Assembly: GCF_029870955.1 (NCBI RefSeq)
Contig: NZ_PGFQ01000001.1
Location: 620,001-684,000 of the forward strand
DNA: 64,000 nt
Direction of reading: 5' to 3'
From: Sulfitobacter faviae
GTDB taxonomy: Bacteria > Pseudomonadota > Alphaproteobacteria > Rhodobacterales > Rhodobacteraceae
In this document: positions 19,029 to 28,302 of the stretch, piece after piece
Position numbering within the stretch: the stretch's first letter is position 1
Layout: each line of letters opens with the position of its first letter
Program-made: the position numbers and the translations under genes
Notes under the pieces: model-generated
The model's database searches: none
What the model saw: the letters and a program-made list of their open reading frames with translations, nothing else
Told to the model about the DNA's origin: nothing

Positions 19029-19933
19029 GTCAACTCCCTCAATGTACGCCGGGCGGCGGCCCCGGTGGCGGCAAAGGCGACCGCGCCGACGAGAAGCGGC
19101 ACCATCAACGGCACGGCCCAATGCCAGCCTTGGAAGCCCAGACCGGTCAGAAATCCGCCTGCCTCGCCCGCGTCAGGCAGCAACACCACCGCGATCATGC
19201 CCAAAGCCGTGCCCGCCGCCGCGCCCAGAAGCGCGCGCAGGGTGAAACGGCGGATGAAGGCCCGCGCGATATAATCATCGGTCGCCCCCACAAGCCGCAG
19301 CACCGCGATCACCTGCGCATTGGCGGCCAGCGCGGCCTGCGCGGCAAGCGTCACCATCGCAGCCACCGCCGCCCCGATCAGCAGCGTCGAAATCCAGCCC
19401 AAGAGGCGCAGGCGGCTCGCTGCCGCCACCAGCGGCGCGCGCCAACGGCTGTGATCGTCAAGCACCGCGCCCGGCACTTCAGCCGACAAGCGCAGGCGCA
19501 ATCCCACAGGGTCCAACCCCTCGCCTTCCTCGACCACTTCGATCAGGCGCGGCACCGGCAGGTTCTCCATCGCCAATTCCGGGCCGAACCACGGGGCGAG
19601 CAACTCTTCCTGTTCCGCATCCGTCAGCGCACGGGCCGAGGCCACGCCCTTGGTCGTCTGCAACACCTTCAAAGCCGCCTCCGTCTGGGCCGCGCGTTGG
19701 TCCAGCGGCGCCACGATCCGCACCGTCGCCGACTGCGCCAACTCCTGCCCCCAGACCCGCGCCAACCGGCCCGAGGCCAGCGACAGCGCCAAGGCAAAGA
19801 CCGCCAGAAAGGCCATCGCCCCCGCGGCGAAAAGGGTCAGTTGCGCGGTGAACCCCGAAGGCGGCACCACGCGGTCGGCCTGCCGGTCGCCTTTGAAAAT
19901 CGCGCGCAGGGCGCCCAGATCGAAGCGCTTCAC
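19025..19933 (-). CDS. ftsX: Cell-division ABC transporter permease FtsX
   Basis: 302 residues with four transmembrane segments (about 30-50, 180-205, 230-252 and 268-290) and a periplasmic region between the first and second, as in FtsX. The N-terminal cytoplasmic tail, MKRFDLGALRAIFKGDRQAD, is short. FtsX with FtsE regulates periplasmic murein hydrolysis at the division site. It overlaps ftsE by four bases and plsC by four bases. The sequence is diverged, as FtsX usually is in Rhodobacteraceae; pairing with an unmistakable FtsE makes the call firm. Confidence 0.9.
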   Translation of the reverse strand: MKRFDLGALRAIFKGDRQADRVVPPSGFTAQLTLFAAGAMAFLAVFALALSLASGRLARVWGQELAQSATVRIVAPLDQRAAQTEAALKVLQTTKGVASARALTDAEQEELLAPWFGPELAMENLPVPRLIEVVEEGEGLDPVGLRLRLSAEVPGAVLDDHSRWRAPLVAAASRLRLLGWISTLLIGAAVAAMVTLAAQAALAANAQVIAVLRLVGATDDYIARAFIRRFTLRALLGAAAGTALGMIAVVLLPDAGEAGGFLTGLGFQGWHWAVPLMVPLLVGAVAFAATGAAARRTLRELT

Positions 19934-20607
19934 AGATCCGCCCCCGCCAGTTGGATGCGCCGGTTCGCGATGCGCAGCACGCGGGCCTGCACATGCGCCT
20001 TGGTGGCGCGGATGAGGCCCAGATCATGGGTGGCGATCAACACGGTCTTGCCCATGCGGTTCAACTCGATCAGCAGGCGCAGCAGCCGCTGGGACATCTC
20101 CCAGTCGATATTCCCCGTCGGCTCATCGGCGAGGATCACATCGGGCGACATGATCACCGCGCGCGCCAATGCGGCCCGCTGCCGCTCCCCGCCCGAGAGC
20201 TCAGGCGGCAGAGCGTCGGCCCGGTTGGTGAGGCCAACCCAAGACATCAATTCTTCCAGATCGGTGCCCCCCGCCTCGGCCCCGCGGCCCGACACATTAA
20301 GCGGCAGGGCCACATTCTCGGTCAGCGGGAGGTGGTCGAGGAATTTCACGTCTTGGTGCACCACGCCGACACGGCGGCGCATCAACGCGATGTCATCGCG
20401 CCCCAGCCCGCGCACATCTTGCCCGAACATCCGCAGATGCCCCGCCGTGGGCAAAAGCGCCCCGTAGCAGAGCTTCATTAGGGTGGTCTTGCCCGCGCCC
20501 GAGGGGCCGGTCAGAAAATGGAACGATCCGGGGGCGAGTTTCAGCGTGATGTCGGACAGCAATTCGCCCCCGCCATAGCTGTAGGCCACATTTTCGAGCT
20601 CTATCAC
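19930..20607 (-). CDS. ftsE: Cell-division ATP-binding protein FtsE
   Basis: 225 residues, ABC ATPase. Walker A is GPSGAGKTTLMKL, the signature is LSGGERQRAALARA, Walker B is VILADEPTGNID, and the switch His is in IATHDLGL. The start MIELENVAYSYGGGELL matches FtsE, which couples ATP hydrolysis to FtsX at the septum. First gene of ftsE-ftsX-plsC. The 162 bases upstream, shared with the divergent zinc-ribbon gene, are comparatively AT-rich and must hold promoters for both. Confidence 0.95.
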   Translation of the reverse strand: MIELENVAYSYGGGELLSDITLKLAPGSFHFLTGPSGAGKTTLMKLCYGALLPTAGHLRMFGQDVRGLGRDDIALMRRRVGVVHQDVKFLDHLPLTENVALPLNVSGRGAEAGGTDLEELMSWVGLTNRADALPPELSGGERQRAALARAVIMSPDVILADEPTGNIDWEMSQRLLRLLIELNRMGKTVLIATHDLGLIRATKAHVQARVLRIANRRIQLAGADL

Positions 20608-20769
20608 GCATCCACCTTAAAAAACTTCGACCTGTTGTGCCTCAGCACCGGAAAGGATTCAATCACTCAGAACCCCAGCACCCTGCCCAGATATCACTTT
20701 TCCTACGTTATTCTAGGACATATGCTGCCCGTTACGATCTCAGAGCACCGAACGAACCCAGGAATGACC

Positions 20770-21743
20770 ATGCGGCTGATCTGCCCCAACTGCGACGCGC
20801 AATACGAAGTCCCCGACGATGTGATGCCGGCGGCGGGGCGTGATGTGCAATGTTCCAACTGCGGGCAGACCTGGTTCCAGCATCACCCCGACAATGCGCC
20901 GGAGGCCGAAGAGGATGATTTCGCCGACGACGTGATGCGGATGAAGCAGCGCGGCTCGGATGAGGACACAGAAGCCGCCGCAGCGGCAAGCCTGCCGGAT
21001 TTGCAGCCCTTCGGCGATGAAGAGGAAGACGCGCCCTTCGAAGACGATCAAGACGACGACTTTGAAGACGCATTCGACCCCGAGGAGGAAACGCCCCAGC
21101 CCGCCCCCGCCGCGCCGGTGCGCCGCCCCCTCGACCCCGCCATCGCCGAGATCCTCCGCCAAGAGGCCGCGGCAGAGCAAGAAGCCCGCCGCCGCCGCCA
21201 GTCGGAACCGCTGGAAAGCCAGCCGGACCTCGGCCTAGACGACGCGCCCCAGCCGCAGCGCACGCCCGAGATCGCCGCGGAAGACCATGTGCCCGAGGAT
21301 GAAGACGCCCGCCGCGCCCATGAGGCCCGGCTGCGCATGGCCAAGATGCGCGGAGAGCCGGTGCCCGAAAGCGAGGTCGACGCCTATGGCAGCGCCTCGC
21401 GCCGCGATCTTCTGCCCGATATCGAAGAGATCAATTCGACCCTGCGCCATGACGGGCAAGAGGGCGCGCAGGCCGGGCCCACCCCACCGCCGCGCTCGAC
21501 CGCCCCGAAAAGCCGCAGAAATCCGGCGGGTTCATGCGGGGGTTCACTATAATGATCGTCTTGGCGGCCCTTCTCGCGGCGGTCTATGTCTACGCGCCCG
21601 AGATCGCGCAATCCCTGCCGCAGGCCGATCCCTATCTGTCATCCTATGTGGCATGGATGGACGATGCGCGGCTCTGGCTCGACGGGCAGTTGCAAGACCT
21701 GCTGGTCTGGCTCGACACCGTGGCGACCCAGTCGCAGGGTTAA
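20770..21743 (+). CDS. MJ0042-type zinc-ribbon membrane protein (frameshifted as sequenced)
   Basis: The start MRLICPNCDAQYEVPDD (20770, AGGA six bases upstream) carries a four-Cys zinc ribbon CPNC...CSNC within the first 35 residues. A long acidic, Pro/Ala-rich region follows, then a transmembrane segment FTIMIVLAALLAAVYVYAP and a short C-terminal tail. The frame is broken at the CCCC run 21503-21506; one added C joins the halves as TAPEKPQKSGGFMRGFT, giving 324 residues. The family is widespread in alphaproteobacteria, next to ftsE here, and its role is undefined; the zinc ribbon would face the cytoplasm if the protein is C-tail anchored. Confidence 0.82.
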
Positions 21744-21749
21744 TCTCGA

Positions 21750-24302
21750 TCAGAACCGATCCAACAGCCTGTTAAGGTAATCCCGCTCGACCTCGGGCCG
21801 CTCCGCCTCGCCCGAGCGGCGGCGGATTTCGTCCAGCAACCGCCGCGCGCGACCTTGATCGTCCGGCCCCTGCGCCAGCGGCGCGTCCGAGCTGTTGGCC
21901 CCGCTGCCGCCCTGCTCTCGCCCAAGCGGATCGCGCCCCTCGCCACGCTGATCGCCGCCCTCTGCCGTGCCTTGGCCCGGCTGGCCTGCGCGTTGCTCCT
22001 GCTCCATCGCTTCACCGAGGGCGCGCATGCCCTCGCGCAGCGCCTCCATCGCCTGCGCCTGATTGTCGATCGCCTCGGCCAGTTCATCGCGGCGCAGCGC
22101 CTCTCCGGCGCGGTCCATCGCCTCTCCCGCGCGGTCCAGCGCGTCGCGGGCCGCGTCCCCCTCAGCCGTGCCCTGCCCGGGCAAACGCCCTTGCTGGCGG
22201 CGCAGCGCGTCGCGCAGTGCTTGCTGGCGTCCGGCCAGCCCTTCCTCGCCCCCTTCTTCGCCAGAGGGGCCGCCCTGCCCGCGCTGCCCTTCATGGCTCT
22301 CGCCGCGCCCTTGCCCGCCGTTGCGGCCTTCGTTGCCGTCACTCTCCCCCGCGCCGGTGCCGGGGTTGAACTGCTCTTGCAGGTCGCGGAAGGCCTGATC
22401 GCTCAGCCCCTGTTGCTCGCGCAGCGTATCCGACAGCCCCTCCATCGCCTGTTCACCGGGCGAATTGCCGCCCTGTCCGGGCTGGCCTTCGGTGACGCGC
22501 ATGTTCTCCATCATTTCCTGCAACTGGCGCAGCGCCTCGGCGGCTTCGGCCATGCGGCCCTGTTCCATCAACTCCTGAATGCGGTCCATCATGCGCTGCA
22601 GATCGTCTTGGGTCATCTGCATCGCCTCGCCCTGCGGCTGCTGGTCTTCGCCCGCGCCCTCTTGCGCCTGCTGTCGCTGGAGTTGCTCAAGGTAGTCTTC
22701 GGTGGCGCGGCGCAACTCGTCCATCAACTCGGCGATTTCGGCCTGAGAGGCGCCGTTCTTCATCGCCTCGTTCAACCGATCCTGCGCGCGGCGCATCCGC
22801 TCAAGCGCATCGGCCAGCACGCCTTCTTCCAACTCAATCGCCAGCGCCCAAAGGTCTTCGGCCAGCTCGGTCTGCACCTCTTCGTCCAGCCCGTAGCGCG
22901 CCCGCAATTCCAACCGCCGGATCACCTGCTTGAGCCGCAGCGCCGTCACCTCCGAGCGCAGATCATCGCCGGGGGCATAACTCACCGCGCGCAGCACCTG
23001 CGCAATGCGCGGCGCATTGGCGCGCGACCACAAAAGATCGCGCCGCATCTCGATCACCCCTGCCGCCGCCGGATCGAAAAAACGCCGCCCCGGCAGGGTC
23101 AACTGGCTCACCTCGGTCACGGCCTGCTGTTCGGAGGCGTCCAAGACCGAAAGTTGCAGCGACACCGGGAGATTGGCCCATGGGTGTTTCGAGAAATTTT
23201 CGATCAACGTCTCTTCGAAATCGCGCCGGTCGCCGCTGATCGGCATGGGCAGCGGCACGACGATCTCAGGCCGCGGCTCGGGGTCGACGGTCAGACCATA
23301 GCGCCGGTCGATCGAGGCCAGATCGAGGCTGATCCGCGCTTCCCCGGCTTCGACGCCATAGTCGTCGCGCGCAAGGAACGGCAGGCTCATCTCTCCCAAA
23401 GCGGTCACCTCAGGCGGGCCAAGTCGTTCGACCTGCGGCACGGCATCGGGCAAAAGCGTGATCTGCCACGCCCGCGCCCCCGGCCCGTCGATGCTGATCT
23501 CACCGCTTTGGCGCAGGGTGAAATCCTGCGCGGGTTCCGAGGATGCCGCCACTTCGCGGCCCGAGACGTTCTCAGCCACCGTCAGCGCGCCCAATTCGCC
23601 ATAGAGCCGCAGGGTAATTAGCGTGCCCTCAGGCAGCGACAGCACCCCGGCCTCAAGATCGTTGAGGTAGAGCGTCGGCTTGCCGGTATGGCGCGGCGGC
23701 TCGGCCCATCCTTCCCAAACGGAGCCGGAGGCGAGCGTGCCGCCCGCCCCGCCGGGGGCCAGATGCGTCACCTCCCCCAACCGCCAGACGGAGCCAAAGA
23801 CAAGCGCCACGATGAACCCAAGCAGCGCCACATAGCGCAGCGCATAGGGATCGGCCTGCGCGACCCGAAGGTCGCCCTTCACCGGCTCGGCCGCAGCCGC
23901 CCGCGCGGCCATGCGCCGCTGATGCGCTTGCCAGACCGCCGCCGAGGCGGCATCGCCCGCGCCAATCACCTGATCGTCCAAGAGCGCGCGAATGGGCCGC
24001 CCCGGCAGGCTGGCATCCAAGCGCGCCAGCGCCGCCGCGCGGGACGGCAGGCGGAAACGGCGCAGGGCAAAGAACAGAGTAAAAAGGGCCGCAAGACCGA
24101 TAGCGGCCAGCACGGCCCAAAGCGCGCCGCCCACCAAAGCATCCTGCGCCCCCATCATCAGCGCCGCCAGCACCGCCAGCACCAGCGCTAACATGGGCCA
24201 AAACGCCTGCACCAGCGCCTCGGCCAGCATCCCCGCCCAGGTCAGCCGCAGCGGCCAACGCAAAGCGCGCAGCCCGTCTGTCCTGTCAGTGGATGTCTCC
24301 AT
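21750..24302 (-). CDS. TIGR02302-type large membrane protein (DUF4175)
   Basis: 850 residues. Three hydrophobic segments lie in the first 190 residues (about 25-45, 55-80 and 150-172); a probable periplasmic beta-rich domain covers about 200-430, then a long helical part. Residues 540-830 are extremely rich in Gln, Glu, Gly and Arg (EQLQRQQAQEGAGEDQQPQG is typical). This matches the alphaproteobacterial TIGR02302 family, whose function is not established. It lies 35 bases after lysA in the same direction. The last residues, SEAERPEVERDYLNRLLDRF, are typical of the family. Confidence 0.85.
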   Translation of the reverse strand: METSTDRTDGLRALRWPLRLTWAGMLAEALVQAFWPMLALVLAVLAALMMGAQDALVGGALWAVLAAIGLAALFTLFFALRRFRLPSRAAALARLDASLPGRPIRALLDDQVIGAGDAASAAVWQAHQRRMAARAAAAEPVKGDLRVAQADPYALRYVALLGFIVALVFGSVWRLGEVTHLAPGGAGGTLASGSVWEGWAEPPRHTGKPTLYLNDLEAGVLSLPEGTLITLRLYGELGALTVAENVSGREVAASSEPAQDFTLRQSGEISIDGPGARAWQITLLPDAVPQVERLGPPEVTALGEMSLPFLARDDYGVEAGEARISLDLASIDRRYGLTVDPEPRPEIVVPLPMPISGDRRDFEETLIENFSKHPWANLPVSLQLSVLDASEQQAVTEVSQLTLPGRRFFDPAAAGVIEMRRDLLWSRANAPRIAQVLRAVSYAPGDDLRSEVTALRLKQVIRRLELRARYGLDEEVQTELAEDLWALAIELEEGVLADALERMRRAQDRLNEAMKNGASQAEIAELMDELRRATEDYLEQLQRQQAQEGAGEDQQPQGEAMQMTQDDLQRMMDRIQELMEQGRMAEAAEALRQLQEMMENMRVTEGQPGQGGNSPGEQAMEGLSDTLREQQGLSDQAFRDLQEQFNPGTGAGESDGNEGRNGGQGRGESHEGQRGQGGPSGEEGGEEGLAGRQQALRDALRRQQGRLPGQGTAEGDAARDALDRAGEAMDRAGEALRRDELAEAIDNQAQAMEALREGMRALGEAMEQEQRAGQPGQGTAEGGDQRGEGRDPLGREQGGSGANSSDAPLAQGPDDQGRARRLLDEIRRRSGEAERPEVERDYLNRLLDRF

Positions 24303-24337
24303 GCGTCACGCTCCGGTGGCCCGGCGGCGGGATGCCG

Positions 24338-25603
24338 TCAAAGCCATTCAGGGATGGTATCGCGGTTTATCATTTCGTCAAAGCTTGGCCGTGGGCGGAT
24401 AACCGCGAATTGATCGCCGTTCACCAGCACCTCGGGGATCAGGGGCCGCGAATTATACTCGCTGCTCATCACCGCGCCGTAAGCCCCGGCAGAGCGGAAG
24501 GCCACCAGATCGCCTGAGCCCAGCACCGGCATCATCCGCTGTTTGGCGAAAGTATCACCGGATTCGCAGACCGGGCCCACGATATCGACGGGGCGCGGTT
24601 CGGCCCCCGGGGCGGGTTCGTTCAGCGGCACGATGTCATGCCAAGCGTCATACATGGCAGGGCGGATCAGATCGTTCATCGCGGCGTCGAGGATCAGAAA
24701 ATCGCGGCCCTCGCCGGATTTGAGATAGATCACCTCGCTCACCAGCACACCTGCGTTGCCTGCGATCAAGCGGCCCGGCTCGATCTCGACCTCGCAGCCC
24801 AGATGCCCCAGCGTGCGCTGCACCATCGCGCCGTAATCCGTGGGCAGCGGCGGGGCGGAGTTCGACCGCTCGTAAGGGATGCCCAAGCCGCCGCCAAGGT
24901 CGAGCCGCCGGATGTCATGGCCATCGGCGCGCAGCACCTCTGTCAGTTCCGCGACCTTGCCATAGGCTTGCTCAAAGGGGGCGAGATCGGTCAACTGGCT
25001 GCCGATATGCACGTCGATGCCCATGATCTCGAGCCCCGGCAGCTTGGCCGCCATGGCATAGACTTCGCGGGCGCGGGCGATGGGGATGCCGAACTTATTC
25101 TCGCTCTTGCCGGTGGCGATCTTGGCGTGGGTCTTCGCGTCTACATCCGGGTTCACGCGGATGGTGATCGGGGCCACTTTGCCCACTTCGCGCGCCACGA
25201 CATCCAGCAGGATCATCTCCGGTTCGCTCTCGACGTTGAACTGGCGGATGCCGCCCGTCAGCGCCAGTTCGATCTCTTCCCGGGTCTTGCCAACGCCGGA
25301 GAAGACGATCTTATCGCCCGGCACGCCCGCCGCCTTGGCCCGGCGGTATTCCCCGCCCGAAACCACATCCATCCCCGCCCCCGCCTGCGCGAGCGTGCGC
25401 AAGACGGCTTGGTTGGAATTGGCCTTCATCGCATAGCAGACCAGATGGTCCATCCCCGACAGCGCATCGTCAAAAAGGTGGAAATGGCGCAGCAGCGTGG
25501 CGGTGGAATAGACATAGACAGGCGTGCCCACGGCAGCGGCAATCTCGGCCAGGCTTACGTCTTCGGCGTGCAACACACCGTCTTTATAGAGAAAATGATC
25601 CAT
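24338..25603 (-). CDS. lysA: Diaminopimelate decarboxylase
   Basis: 421 residues from MDHFLYKDGVLHAEDV. A fold-III pyridoxal-phosphate enzyme: the Schiff-base lysine is K60 in CYAMKANSN, the phosphate-binding glycines are LDLGGGLGIPY, and the opposite-subunit active-site Cys is in PVCESGDTFAK. It makes lysine from meso-diaminopimelate. A GTG at 25627 gives eight more residues, but the family start is MDHF and the GTG has no good ribosome site. It follows the small membrane protein gene by 27 bases. Confidence 0.96.
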   Translation of the reverse strand: MDHFLYKDGVLHAEDVSLAEIAAAVGTPVYVYSTATLLRHFHLFDDALSGMDHLVCYAMKANSNQAVLRTLAQAGAGMDVVSGGEYRRAKAAGVPGDKIVFSGVGKTREEIELALTGGIRQFNVESEPEMILLDVVAREVGKVAPITIRVNPDVDAKTHAKIATGKSENKFGIPIARAREVYAMAAKLPGLEIMGIDVHIGSQLTDLAPFEQAYGKVAELTEVLRADGHDIRRLDLGGGLGIPYERSNSAPPLPTDYGAMVQRTLGHLGCEVEIEPGRLIAGNAGVLVSEVIYLKSGEGRDFLILDAAMNDLIRPAMYDAWHDIVPLNEPAPGAEPRPVDIVGPVCESGDTFAKQRMMPVLGSGDLVAFRSAGAYGAVMSSEYNSRPLIPEVLVNGDQFAVIRPRPSFDEMINRDTIPEWL

Positions 25604-25630
25604 CTGCGCTTGGCCCCATGTCGTCACCGC

Positions 25631-25948
25631 TTATCTGATGGGCGCTGTCCGCAGGAAAAGATAGAGCGGCAGGCCACAGCTCACCCCAATACAGAACGTG
25701 GCGGGAATGGCAATCAGGCTGAGGAAATTGCGCCGCACGGCCACTTCGGCAATGATCCAGATGGTCAAAGTGACGGCAGCGATGGTCAGATCCCAGACCA
25801 GCCCGCTGGCGGCGGCATTGGCGTGCCATGCGTCCACCATGGCGCTCAGGCTCCAGCCTTCGGCGTTGAACCATGTGACGAAGTAATACATCGGATGCAC
25901 CGCCCCCCAGACCGCGAGGGCGAGGTAGAGCATCCGCAAAAGCGACAT
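25631..25948 (-). CDS. DUF2834-type small membrane protein
   Basis: 105 residues from MSLLRMLYLALAVWGAVHPM. Three hydrophobic segments (about 5-22, 48-68 and 75-98) and the conserved opening AVWGAVHPMYYFVTWF fit the DUF2834 family, function unknown. Its ATG shares a base with the stop of the upstream lipoprotein (TGATG). Its location between argH and lysA is common in Rhodobacterales. Confidence 0.72.
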   Translation of the reverse strand: MSLLRMLYLALAVWGAVHPMYYFVTWFNAEGWSLSAMVDAWHANAAASGLVWDLTIAAVTLTIWIIAEVAVRRNFLSLIAIPATFCIGVSCGLPLYLFLRTAPIR

Positions 25949-26109
25949 CAGAAACTCTTGACCACGCCGACGGTGGCATAGCCCGACAGGCTGATCCCCG
26001 GCTCGGTCGGCGGTGTCGGCGCGGCCTGCCGTGGGCTGGGCTGCGGCGGGGTGCAAGCGGCCAAGGCAAGCGCCCCGGCCACCAGTGTGATCTGCAACAG
26101 CGGCCTCAC
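25948..26109 (-). CDS. Small lipoprotein (second of two between argH and lysA)
   Basis: 53 residues beginning with GTG at 26109 and reading [19 protein letters not shown], with the lipobox ALAAC at residues 15-19, followed by a Pro-rich mature peptide ending GYATVGVVKSF. The GTG overlaps the previous stop (GTGA), and its own stop overlaps the next start (TGATG), so translation is coupled on both sides. I find no family. It was missed by ATG-only searching because of the GTG start. Confidence 0.68.
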   Translation of the reverse strand: MRPLLQITLVAGALALAACTPPQPSPRQAAPTPPTEPGISLSGYATVGVVKSF

Positions 26110-26285
26110 GACCCGGCCCCGAGCGAGACGGAGAACGGCCCGCGGCGCAGCCCCACCGCCGTGCCTACCGAGATGCCCGACGAGGACATGGTGATGCTGC
26201 TGCTCGCCGTGGGCCGCACCGGTTCACCATCCGCGCCACAGGCGGCAAGGCTCAACAGGGAAAGGGCCGCAAGGAGGCGCTTCAC
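26106..26285 (-). CDS. Small lipoprotein, LptM-like position (first of two)
   Basis: 59 residues from a GTG at 26285 that overlaps the argH stop (GTGA). It reads [20 protein letters not shown], with lipobox LAAC at residues 13-16, and continues EPVRP, which resembles the CGxxG...P of the short lipoproteins next to lysA/dapF (LptM/YifL in E. coli, which assists LptD maturation). The rest is Ser/Gly-rich. Assignment to LptM is by position and N-terminal pattern only. Confidence 0.65.
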   Translation of the reverse strand: MKRLLAALSLLSLAACGADGEPVRPTASSSITMSSSGISVGTAVGLRRGPFSVSLGAGS

Positions 26286-27673
26286 TTCAGGATTTCCTTC
26301 CAACGCGCGATCTGGGCACGCACCTGCGCGGGCGCGGTGCCGCCATAAGACATGCGCGAGTTTACCGAATTTTCGACGCCGAGCACATCAAAAACATCCG
26401 CCGTGATCTCGGCATGGACCGATTGCATCTGCTCCAGCGTCAGGTCGGGCAGATCGCAGCCCTGCGCCTCGGCCATGGCGACCAGCGTGCCGGTCACCTG
26501 ATGCGCGTCGCGGAACGGCAGGTTCGGCACGCGCACCAGCCAGTCGGCGAGATCGGTGGCGGTGGAGAAGCCCGAGCCCGCGGCGGCGGCAAGGTTCTCG
26601 CGCTCGGCGGTCATGTCGCCCACCATGCCGGTCATCGCGGCCAGCGCCAGCATCAGGTTGTCGGCAGCGTCAAAGACCTGCTCTTTGTCCTCTTGCATGT
26701 CCTTGGAATAGGCCAGCGGCAGCCCCTTCATCACCATCATCAGGGCGGTGTTGGCCCCAAAGATGCGGCCCACCTTGGCGCGAATGAGCTCGGCGGCATC
26801 GGGGTTCTTTTTCTGCGGCATGATCGACGAGCCGGTCGAGAAGCGATCCGACAGCGCCACGAAGCGGAACTGCGCGGAGGACCAGATCACCAGTTCCTCG
26901 GCGAAGCGCGACAGGTGCATGGCGCAGATGCTGGCGGCTGACATGAATTCCAGCGCGAAGTCGCGGTCGCTCACGGCGTCGAGGGAGTTCGCGGCGGGCC
27001 GGTCGAAACCAAGCGCCTCTGCCGTCATCTCGCGGTCGATCGGGAAGGAGGTGCCAGCCAATGCGGCGGCGCCCAGCGGGCATTCGTTCATCCGCGCCCG
27101 CGCATCGCGGATGCGCGACAGGTCACGGCCAAACATCTCGACATAGGCCATCATGTGATGCCCCCATGTCACGGGCTGCGCGGTTTGCAGATGCGTAAAG
27201 CCCGGCATGACCCAATCGGCCCCCGCTTCGGCCTGAGACAAAAGCGCGCGGATCAGGGCTTGCAGCCCCTCATCGGCGGCGTCCAATTGGTCGCGCACCC
27301 AGAGTTTGAAATCGGTCGCGACTTGGTCATTGCGGCTGCGGCCCGTGTGCAGGCGGCCTGCGGGCTCTCCGATCAGGTCTTTCAGCCGTGCCTCCACGTT
27401 CATGTGGATGTCTTCGAGCGCGGCGGAGAATTCGAACCGGCCCTCTTCGATCTCTGACAAGATTGTGAGAAGCCCTTCCCGTATCGCGTCAGCGTCGTTA
27501 TCAGTCAGGATGCCTGTGGCTGCCAGCATGGCGGCATGGGCACGCGACCCTTTGATGTCTTGCGCGGCCATCCGTTTGTCGAACCCGATCGAGGCATTGA
27601 TCGCCTCCATGATCGCATCCGGTCCGGCGGCGAAACGCCCGCCCCACATTTTGTTCGAGGTCGTGTCGGTCAT
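26282..27673 (-). CDS. argH: Argininosuccinate lyase
   Basis: 463 residues from [20 protein letters not shown]. The fumarase/aspartase superfamily signature [20 protein letters not shown] is intact, as are [12 protein letters not shown] and the catalytic-His region [10 protein letters not shown]. It cleaves argininosuccinate into arginine and fumarate, the last step of arginine synthesis. The frame is open upstream to 27940, but the family start and AAGGG upstream fix 27673. It heads the coupled argH-lipoproteins-DUF2834-lysA run, and is divergent from the thioredoxin-like gene with only 23 bases between. Confidence 0.97.
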   Translation of the reverse strand: MTDTTSNKMWGGRFAAGPDAIMEAINASIGFDKRMAAQDIKGSRAHAAMLAATGILTDNDADAIREGLLTILSEIEEGRFEFSAALEDIHMNVEARLKDLIGEPAGRLHTGRSRNDQVATDFKLWVRDQLDAADEGLQALIRALLSQAEAGADWVMPGFTHLQTAQPVTWGHHMMAYVEMFGRDLSRIRDARARMNECPLGAAALAGTSFPIDREMTAEALGFDRPAANSLDAVSDRDFALEFMSAASICAMHLSRFAEELVIWSSAQFRFVALSDRFSTGSSIMPQKKNPDAAELIRAKVGRIFGANTALMMVMKGLPLAYSKDMQEDKEQVFDAADNLMLALAAMTGMVGDMTAERENLAAAAGSGFSTATDLADWLVRVPNLPFRDAHQVTGTLVAMAEAQGCDLPDLTLEQMQSVHAEITADVFDVLGVENSVNSRMSYGGTAPAQVRAQIARWKEILK

Positions 27674-27696
27674 GTTGAATACCCTTGGAGGGACGT

Positions 27697-28266
27697 ATGA
27701 AAAATCTTGTGCTCGGCCTCGTTTATACGCTGCTTGTCGCAGGTGCAAACCCCGCCCTTGCCGGAACGGCTGACATCGCGGGGCTGCGCGAAGGGGACAT
27801 GAAGAAACTCGTGATCCATGACGCGCCGCAGGCGGCCTCTGACGTGACCTTTGAGCGTGAGGACGATGGCGAGGCGATGTCGCTGGCGGATTACGAAGGC
27901 AAGGTCGTGTTGGTGAACTTCTGGGCCACATGGTGCGCACCCTGCCGCAAGGAAATGCCGCAGTTGAATGCCCTGCAAAAGGAATTCGGCGGCGATGATT
28001 TTCAGGTGCTGACCATCGCCACGGGGCGCAACTCTGAAGAAGGGATCAAACGGTTCTTCGAGGAAGCCGGCGTCGACAGCCTGCCCCGCCACCAAGACCC
28101 GAAGCAAAAGCTCGCCAGCCAGATGGGCGTATTCGGCCTGCCGATCAGCGTGATCCTTGACCGTGAGGGGCGCGAGATTGCCCGGTTGCAGGGCGATGCG
28201 AAATGGGATTCCGACAGCGCACGGGCGATCATCGCAGCCCTGATCGAAGAAGGCGCCGAGAGCTAA
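27697..28266 (+). CDS. TlpA-like periplasmic thiol-disulfide reductase
   Basis: 189 residues from [13 protein letters not shown] with GGAGGG upstream. An N-terminal hydrophobic segment (about 3-22, ending ALAGTA) is a signal peptide or anchor. The thioredoxin domain has [11 protein letters not shown] with C80 and C83, and the cis-Pro in [10 protein letters not shown]. TlpA/ResA-type proteins reduce disulfides in the periplasm, for example during cytochrome maturation. It is divergent from argH, a pairing seen throughout Rhodobacterales; the spacing of 23 bases means the two promoters overlap each other's genes. Confidence 0.9.
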   Translation: MKNLVLGLVYTLLVAGANPALAGTADIAGLREGDMKKLVIHDAPQAASDVTFEREDDGEAMSLADYEGKVVLVNFWATWCAPCRKEMPQLNALQKEFGGDDFQVLTIATGRNSEEGIKRFFEEAGVDSLPRHQDPKQKLASQMGVFGLPISVILDREGREIARLQGDAKWDSDSARAIIAALIEEGAES

Positions 28267-28277
28267 GCGCCTAACGC

Positions 28278-28302
28278 GGGGTCGGGCCTCCGGGCCCGGC
28301 CC
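28278..28302. terminator. Hairpin between two convergent genes
   Basis: GGGTCGGGCC-TCC-GGGCCCGGCCC: a strong G/C stem (one G-U) in the 36 bases between the convergent tlpA-like and Hint genes. No T run is present, so this may be a bidirectional attenuating structure. Confidence 0.45.
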
